Positions 22,014-26,773 of a DNA stretch of 26,773 nucleotides are shown one piece after another. The translations under genes and the position numbers were made by a program. The DNA is from Phoronis australis (taxonomy: Eukaryota > Phoronida > Phoronidae): NCBI GenBank assembly GCA_002633005.1, contig NMRA01001149.1, positions 7,211 to 33,983 of the forward strand, in the 5' to 3' direction. Below the pieces are notes generated by a model. The model was not told the origin of the DNA, ran no database searches, and worked only from the letters and a program-made list of their open reading frames with translations. The number at the start of each line of letters is the position of its first letter. The first letter of the stretch is position 1.

Positions 22014-23740
22014 TTCACGAGTGTTTTAACGTTTTGCAGATGTTCCACTGTTTGTAAGTGTTTATACTACTGCGCATGCTTATATGTCACGTGAGAGTTA
22101 GTCGAAATATAGAGTCCATATCGTTAAAGTAAAAGAAGGGCGTTGTTATTATTTTATTATCGTGTTTCACCGTAAATCGTTTTTAAAAATAAGAATTTAG
22201 TTGTGCACCATCGGCACAGTATGTATGTGTGTATGTGTGTATGTATGTGAGTGTGTATTTATATACGTATGTGATAGTCTTTCTCCACAGTTGTCGTGTA
22301 ACTCACCTTAAAGCGTGTATGTAGTTCACGCTCCGTGTTTACAAGACTTTGTAAGCAGTTTTCAAATTTTCCTCCAAACTCTGGGTTACCGAGGATTGCA
22401 GAGCATTATTTTGATTCTGAGGACTGAATGGAAAGTAATTTTTGATGTCTGGGAATTGGCCAAAATCGCGGGTTTGATATCTTTAGATGTTGTGCGACCG
22501 CGCCTCTATTTGGCACGCGCTCCGTAATCCCACTTTCTTGCAAAAAAGCAAGAATTCGCAAAATTTCGCGAGACATCATTATTGCCACGTACTGCAAACG
22601 AAACACGTAACAATACTAACTGTGCTAGCGAGATTCTTGCCCCTGCGACACTCCTCACTGGAATGATAACTGAACGAAGGAAAGTTGTAATGATCCGTCC
22701 TCGCGCAGAGGGAGTAACAGTGCAAGTCTCCTGCATTTAACTACTCCTGTGACGCAAACGGCAACACTTTATATTAGAACATGTTATAATAAACAATTTA
22801 CAGGCCATCAAAATCTTTTCATACCATTGCCAGTAAATATCTCATTATCCAACTAAATGATGTAATAATTTAAATGCAAAATACAGTTATAACAACTATA
22901 AGAACCTTAACTGTCATTAGCATGTACAAAACTTTAATTTATAACATACATGTATTAACAAAGTTGAACTTGGTGCTCCAACTCAGCACGTCAAATTGCA
23001 AAAAATCATTGCTGAGGGAATGGCCAGAAATAAAGCGCATTCAATTTCTTCAGTTGTTCAACATGATATAATTTTTTCAAAGATTGAATACCTCGAGAAA
23101 TTTATCAAGAATTCCAGTTAGCTTTTTTGAGTAACTGCGCAAAATGACAAGCGTAGGATGCAGTCCGACATGGTGTTTGTTTAAAAGATTAAAAGTAACG
23201 ACCTTCTGAAGTTAAACCGAACAGCACGGAGGAATAAAGCTTTAACTAAGTTCTGCAACCAGTACCAGTAATACCGGCAGTCTGGCAGAGATGATGCATG
23301 TGCGTTATGCAAAATTACAATTGATTGTCTGACTGCTTCAAGGAATTGGCTATTATCCTAAGACACCAACTATCAGTTCGTAACAACTGGAAATTGCGAT
23401 CTCGTTATTTGGGTGGCAAACAAGAAATAAAATAGAAAATAACATGTCGGTAAATATCATATTAGATATATGAGTCAGAGACTGAGGTTATGGATTAAAA
23501 CCGCAAACCCAATGTTTGGCACATTCTTGTAACAGATCTGTTAGCATTTGACAAAAAAAATAAAGGGTCCTTTTCACTACAGATGTAGAAATTGTGAATA
23601 AAATGAACACGGTGACTTGAAAATAACAAAAATGGTGACTCATATCTGCATGTAGTACCAGTGTGTTAAAAGTTGAAGTAATTCACGACAAGCCTTAGAA
23701 CCGCGATGTTCTACTCCAAATTGCACGTAACGACTTCCAC
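22014..23740. other. Non-coding DNA
   Basis: Holds a second imperfect TATG/TGTG microsatellite (22220-22273). Between 22315 and 22740 frames are open on both strands with somewhat higher GC, but no domain is recognisable and no splice structure supports an exon. The remainder up to the gene B 3'UTR is AT-rich and featureless. Confidence 0.45.
22220..22273 (+). repeat. Imperfect (TATG)/(TG) microsatellite
   Basis: Mixed TATG and TGTG units, degenerate at the right end. Probably a separate tract of the same kind as the longer ATGT run 200 bases to the left. Confidence 0.85.
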
Positions 23741-23853
23741 GCAAACTCAACAAAGACATGAATATTATGCACACAATATTTACAAAATCACGTTCAAGTG
23801 ACTTTAGAACAAAAAAAATCTCGTAACAAAATGACGTAAATTCGTCACCACAG
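23741..23853 (-). other. Gene B 3'UTR segment conserved with gene A
   Basis: Immediately after the gene B stop on the minus strand, about 110 bases align with the gene A 3'UTR. Shared blocks include GGTGACRAATTT, TTTTGTTACGAG, GATTTTGTAAA and the exact 16-mer CATGTCTTTGTTGAGT (23745-23760). Similarity is lost beyond this point. This supports an inverted genomic duplication rather than two unrelated genes. Confidence 0.8.
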
Positions 23854-23927
23854 TTACAGTCTAGTATCTTCCGTTTCAGGCGTCTCTTTTTCTTCAACAT
23901 ACATCTCATCGATTGGCACCACCTAAC
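23854..23927 (-). pseudogene. Gene B last coding exon, interrupted by TAG at the conserved Trp codon
   Basis: On the minus strand a TTTGCAG acceptor precedes an exon that enters in phase 1, as in gene A. After completing a glycine codon, the next codon is TAG (23925-23923) where gene A has TGG. The following 22 residues then align with 17 identities (VVPIDE... to EDTRL) and end at TAA (23856-23854), with no gap against gene A. Taken at face value the protein stops at the exon junction and loses its PDZ ligand. Alternatives are a recent inactivating mutation, an assembly or base error, A-to-I editing of UAG to UGG, or use of another acceptor. The exon homology is secure; whether it is functional is open. 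Confidence 0.8.
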
Positions 23928-24495
23928 CTGCAAACGCATTACTAAGGTCACAGACGATGACAAAAAGAGCATTTTTAAAAATGCAAAATAGCAAAATTGC
24001 TCACATCACTTCTCCATTACCGGAGATGAAATTTAACCTGTGTCGCAAAATCACGTGAAAAGATCTCATTTGTAAGCAATCCTAGACATGCTTGTTATGA
24101 CCAACGCAAAATGAGTGACAGATGGGTCACTCAGATGATTGCATTGGTCTAACTGTGGAAGTGCTCTTGTGCCACATTTGCTTTGTGTTTGTGGAACTGC
24201 GCAATAGTACTACGGTGGGCGTGGCCAGGCAGAGAGTTTGCTCGCCCATTTGGCGAAGTGGAGAAAAGGTCCGCCCCAGAGAAACAAAAAGTCCCAGATA
24301 ACGAGACAAAAAGTCCACTAAAAAGGCGCAAACGCACAATGCGCAGCTCTGGACGTGGTACCTAGTTTATTTTTTTATTTATTTATTTATTTATTTATTT
24401 ATTCCTTTCGCCTCTTTTGTCGGTAAAACGTCCACGTCTTTGGAAATTCGAGTCCCCAAGGCTGGTTGCGCGTATGGAAAACAAGTCTCGCCTAC
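23928..24495 (-). other. Gene B last intron
   Basis: A 568-base phase-1 intron (GTAGGC donor, TTTGCAG acceptor), matching the phase of the equivalent gene A intron. It contains an (ATTT)n run and a GC-richer stretch at 24130-24350. The frames there (both strands) have no recognisable product. Confidence 0.7.
24366..24403 (+). repeat. (ATTT)n microsatellite
   Basis: About eight units of the tetranucleotide preceded by a T-run, inside the last intron of gene B. Confidence 0.95.
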
Positions 24496-24640
24496 CACTA
24501 TATTCGTCCAGCGTCGCGACTGCCTTGACGTTGCCCTTACTCATCTCTTGCATGGATAGCTCATCTCCCAGGATTTCATCTTCTGGAACGGGGTTGTCCT
24601 GGCCATTCTCAGTACCACTCCGATGTTCACTCTCTAAACC
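24496..24640 (-). CDS. Gene B: cytoplasmic-tail exon, inverted paralogue of gene A
   Basis: Minus-strand exon of 145 bases, phase 0 in (TCTTACAG acceptor) and phase 1 out (AGTG|GTAGGC). Its gene A counterpart is 148 bases with the same phases. The peptide starts GLESEHRSGTENGQDNPVPE, continues DEILGDELSMQEM and ends TLDEYS plus a split glycine. About 20 of 48 residues match gene A, including ENGQxNPxPxDEI and LDE. The tail is acidic and probably disordered. The transmembrane exon is not visible between here and the window's right edge, so it either lies beyond it or has been lost. Divergence in this exon contrasts with the better conserved last exon. Confidence 0.82.
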
Positions 24641-25944
24641 CTGTAAGACCAACATAGAATGAGTAGAGGCACTCAGGTATAGAACACATGGCATTGGGCA
24701 ATGCTATGGATACTGTGTTCCGTTTTGATATCACGATGGGAAACAACAGAAAGTGATTGTAGTGTCTGTTGTTGGATACGTAACAAGCCACAGCAAACTG
24801 ACAGTTCCTACTCAACCCTTCTAATTTAAAAAGGAACGATCTAGGGCCAGTTTCATGACGCGGATATTTAGTGATGACGTGTCATGGCAGTAGATGACAC
24901 AATTTGAACCCGGGAATAATAAGTATGTCATCACACTGGGTCCAAGACGTCTTAATGACGTCAAAATGATGTCATGCTAAACATTCCTATCTGAGTGATG
25001 AGTTTGATATGAATCAAAAGCTTTTCTTAGAGGAAGTTGGGTTTATAACAGGTTAATGGAAACTGCCTACATGTGACCTTTTCATCAGCTTTTATTTTCA
25101 ATGCAAATTTTAAATGCAATCTTTACCACATGAAATAGGATATTTCCTAGAACTCGTTAATCACACAAAATAATTACTAAAAAAATCATGCCCAGCCGTC
25201 TGCAGTCATGTGACCACATATTTTCTAAGGAATCATTAATTTTCTCAAAAATCACAGCAACTTCAGAAAAGGAGGATTTCACAAAAAAACTTCCAAATTC
25301 TGATTCGTTCTCCCGTAGCTACAGAGGCATGTCCGGAATGTTCTGTTTACGTCTTTTAGCCGAAAAACTATGCAATAAAAATATATATTTTTTTGAAAAT
25401 TGAAGTTGCTGAAAGCTTTCATCTAAAAGGCATTCGACAAATATTCCCAGACAAGCTATTTGAAGCCCATACAGTTAGAAACTACAGAATTGACAAATGT
25501 GGGATTTTTTCATTAGGTTAAGTTGATGCGATTTAAGCGAAAAATAACATTTTTTTAACAATATCATCATCGGACTAGAGATAACTGAGCATCACATTTG
25601 AGCACATAACGCTAAATCGTCGTGAGAGAACGGGTCCTATATTTTTGTATTCGAGCGCGCCGAATGAAAGTAGTATTGGGTGTTGCTGTGTTGCTAAATC
25701 TCTTATTCTTAGCCGATTTGAAAAATTCAAATTAGTGCCAACATTTTTTTCTATCCTCTTTTCAAATATTACACTCAAAACTACATAAAACGCTCTTCAT
25801 CAAAAGTTCGGTCATCTAGGCTAGATTTTAATCAGCTGATCGTATCCGCATGAGCGAAGTCAATTATCCTCGCTCTAGACTCGATGAATAGAGCAGCTAG
25901 GCGGGATCCCTTAGATTGTGAGCTGAGCGCAACGCAACCAAGGT
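24641..25944 (-). other. Probable intron of gene B, no exon found
   Basis: I looked on the minus strand for a counterpart of the gene A transmembrane exon (a long Ile-rich helix followed by CCC) and found none. In gene A the equivalent intron is 2.1 kb, so the exon may lie past 26773, beyond the retrotransposon. Short frames at 25188-25403 and 25575-25778 have no recognisable content. Confidence 0.4.
24845..24976. promoter_or_regulatory. Cluster of CRE-like TGACGTCA sites (or a repeat containing them)
   Basis: In about 130 bases there is one perfect TGACGTCA (24956-24963), a TGATGTCA (24968-24975), GTGATGACGTGTCA, and further TGACA/TGTCATCA variants. CREB/ATF factors bind such palindromes. 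The block starts GGCCAGTTTCATGA, which has a weak inverted partner (GGAAACTGCC) near 25056-25065, so it may be a small interspersed element rather than a regulatory region. No promoter is evident next to it. Confidence 0.3.
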
Positions 25945-26038
25945 TGTTAAGTATAGCGTCACCCGGCGTCGAATACAGTAGTATCTAACACGGACACGAG
26001 ATGTCTCTTCAGCTTCGGCCTTTCCTGCGTATATAACA
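25945..26038 (+). repeat. Putative 5' LTR (94 bp)
   Basis: Starts TGTTAAGTATAG and ends TATATAACA, giving the TG...CA ends and TGTTA/TAACA inverted termini expected of an LTR, directly before a primer-binding site. The 3' LTR is outside the window, so the left edge is an inference. Mag-type Ty3/gypsy elements are known for very short LTRs. A longer LTR beginning further left cannot be excluded. Confidence 0.55.
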
Positions 26039-26054
26039 TGGTGTCAGGAGTGAG
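26039..26054 (+). other. tRNA primer-binding site (Leu-tRNA type)
   Basis: TGGTGTCAGGAGTGAG immediately follows the LTR. It is complementary, at all but about one base, to the 3' end of animal leucine tRNAs (..CCCACTCCTGACACCA). This is where minus-strand DNA synthesis of an LTR retrotransposon would start. Confidence 0.7.
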
Positions 26055-26182
26055 TCTTAGGGCATCGTAGGTCTTTGGAACGTCGAGTTTCTGAAACATT
26101 CCGTCTAACGAGTAGCTGCACGCTGTAATAGTGATTTTGACGAAGAATTGGAGGTTGGACGTTGACATTGCGAAAATTCAAG

Positions 26183-26773
26183 ATGGCGGCCTCCATGTTT
26201 GCGTGCCCGAAATTTGACAGCGGACATAAACATTGTACAATCCTGGAAGGCTTACAAAGCAGATTTGGCGAATTTCTTCATCGCAGCAGCACTGAACAAT
26301 GCGGAGGACGCTAGGAAAGTTGCGATCCTGATATATTCGATGAGTTCACAGTATCGGACAGTGATGAAAACTTCAACTTCGCAAACGACGCAGAGAAGCA
26401 CAATTACGATGCATTGAAAAAGAAGTTCAATGAATTTTTTGAACCTAAGAGTAAGAAGGTAACAAAATTATACATGAAACAATTTGACGATCGGATCCAA
26501 AAAGAAAGGGAATCTATTGTGCAGTACATCACCAATCTACGCGAAATCGCGTCCTACTGCGATTTTGGGGACACATTGGACAGACAATTGTGTAAGCAGA
26601 TCAGTCTAGGGGTGAGAGATACTGCTTTTCGTGATAAACTTTGGTCAGAGGATCTGACACTTGACCAAATTGTGCAAAAGTGCCAGTTACATGAGCAAAA
26701 AACTAACTCACTGGATCACCTGACAAGCTCAGTGAACAGAATAGCCATACATGGATACCGACGTTCCTATTCG
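26183..26773 (+). mobile_element. Ty3/gypsy-like LTR retrotransposon, gag region, frameshifted and cut by the window edge
   Basis: A gag-like capsid region starts at ATG 26183 after a leader of about 130 bases. The coding signal changes frame between about 26205 and 26225 and returns to the first frame by about 26339, so two compensating indels have damaged the N-terminal part. The last 145 codons (26339-26773) are open and contain a retrotransposon gag pattern: a KKKFNEFFEP stretch, a MKQFDDR helix, QYITNLREIA, and a LCKQISLGV block. Protease, reverse transcriptase and integrase would lie to the right. The copy appears inactive in gag as written. Orientation is opposite to gene B. Confidence 0.85.

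Noticed and set aside
21849-22094. 81-residue frame with VCMYVCMYV repeats
   Set aside because: It is the translation of the ATGT microsatellite plus one arm of the inverted repeat.
22315-22736. Overlapping open frames on both strands
   Set aside because: Openness on both strands reflects GC-richer composition. Neither translation resembles a known family.
23640-23972. 110-residue minus-strand open frame as a gene of its own
   Set aside because: It overlaps the last exon of gene B in another frame. The frame aligned with gene A explains the region better, although an alternative acceptor could reach this frame.
24395-24694. 99-residue minus-strand open frame taken as one small protein
   Set aside because: Only 24496-24640 is coding. 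The flanks are intron, as shown by the acceptor and donor positions and the match to the gene A exon.
1-26773. tRNA genes, rRNA, CRISPR array or bacterial operon signals
   Set aside because: No A-box/B-box pairs with cloverleaf potential, no regularly spaced repeats and no dense tandem genes were seen. The sequence is eukaryotic throughout.

Overview
The window looks like nuclear DNA of a marine invertebrate, most plausibly a non-vertebrate deuterostome (hemichordate or lancelet type) or a lophotrochozoan. The evidence is GT-AG introns, low gene density in AT-rich DNA, decayed LINE and Ty3/gypsy-like (mag-type) elements, several non-autonomous palindromic repeats, and an intron-poor TRIM-NHL gene of a kind that is expanded in such animals. 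The species cannot be fixed from sequence alone. No prokaryotic features, tRNA, rRNA or CRISPR array were found.

Layout. (1) 398-4165 (+): the last four coding exons of a gene for a single-pass membrane protein, here 'gene A'. It has a short ectodomain tail, one transmembrane helix, a Cys-rich juxtamembrane stretch, an acidic cytoplasmic tail and a C-terminal class I PDZ ligand (-EDTRL). I cannot name the family. (2) About 4.2-16.9 kb: non-coding DNA with a possible long 3'UTR of gene A, several interspersed repeats, an antisense LINE reverse-transcriptase relic (10127-10662), and an 801-bp segment bounded by terminal and subterminal inverted repeats (12513-13313). (3) 16941-18896 (+): a complete 651-residue TRIM protein (RING, two B-boxes, coiled coil, NHL propeller) in one exon. 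(4) 20929-22013: 3' end of a decayed non-LTR retrotransposon, followed by a 47-bp inverted repeat and an ATGT microsatellite. (5) 23741-24640 (-): the last two exons and start of the 3'UTR of 'gene B', an inverted paralogue of gene A. (6) 25945-26773 (+): 5' end of an LTR retrotransposon (short putative LTR, Leu-tRNA-type primer site, frameshifted gag) lying next to, and probably inside, gene B.

Main result. Gene B was found by matching a minus-strand reading frame at 24496-24640 to the cytoplasmic-tail exon of gene A. Exon boundaries, intron phases, the C-terminal PDZ ligand and about 110 bases of 3'UTR are conserved. The two copies therefore face each other across about 20 kb, with the TRIM gene between them. 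In gene B the first whole codon of the last exon is TAG where gene A has TGG (Trp). This is either an inactivating mutation that removes the conserved PDZ ligand, or an UAG-to-UGG A-to-I editing site in a favourable UAG context. The TRIM gene has no visible functional link with A or B.
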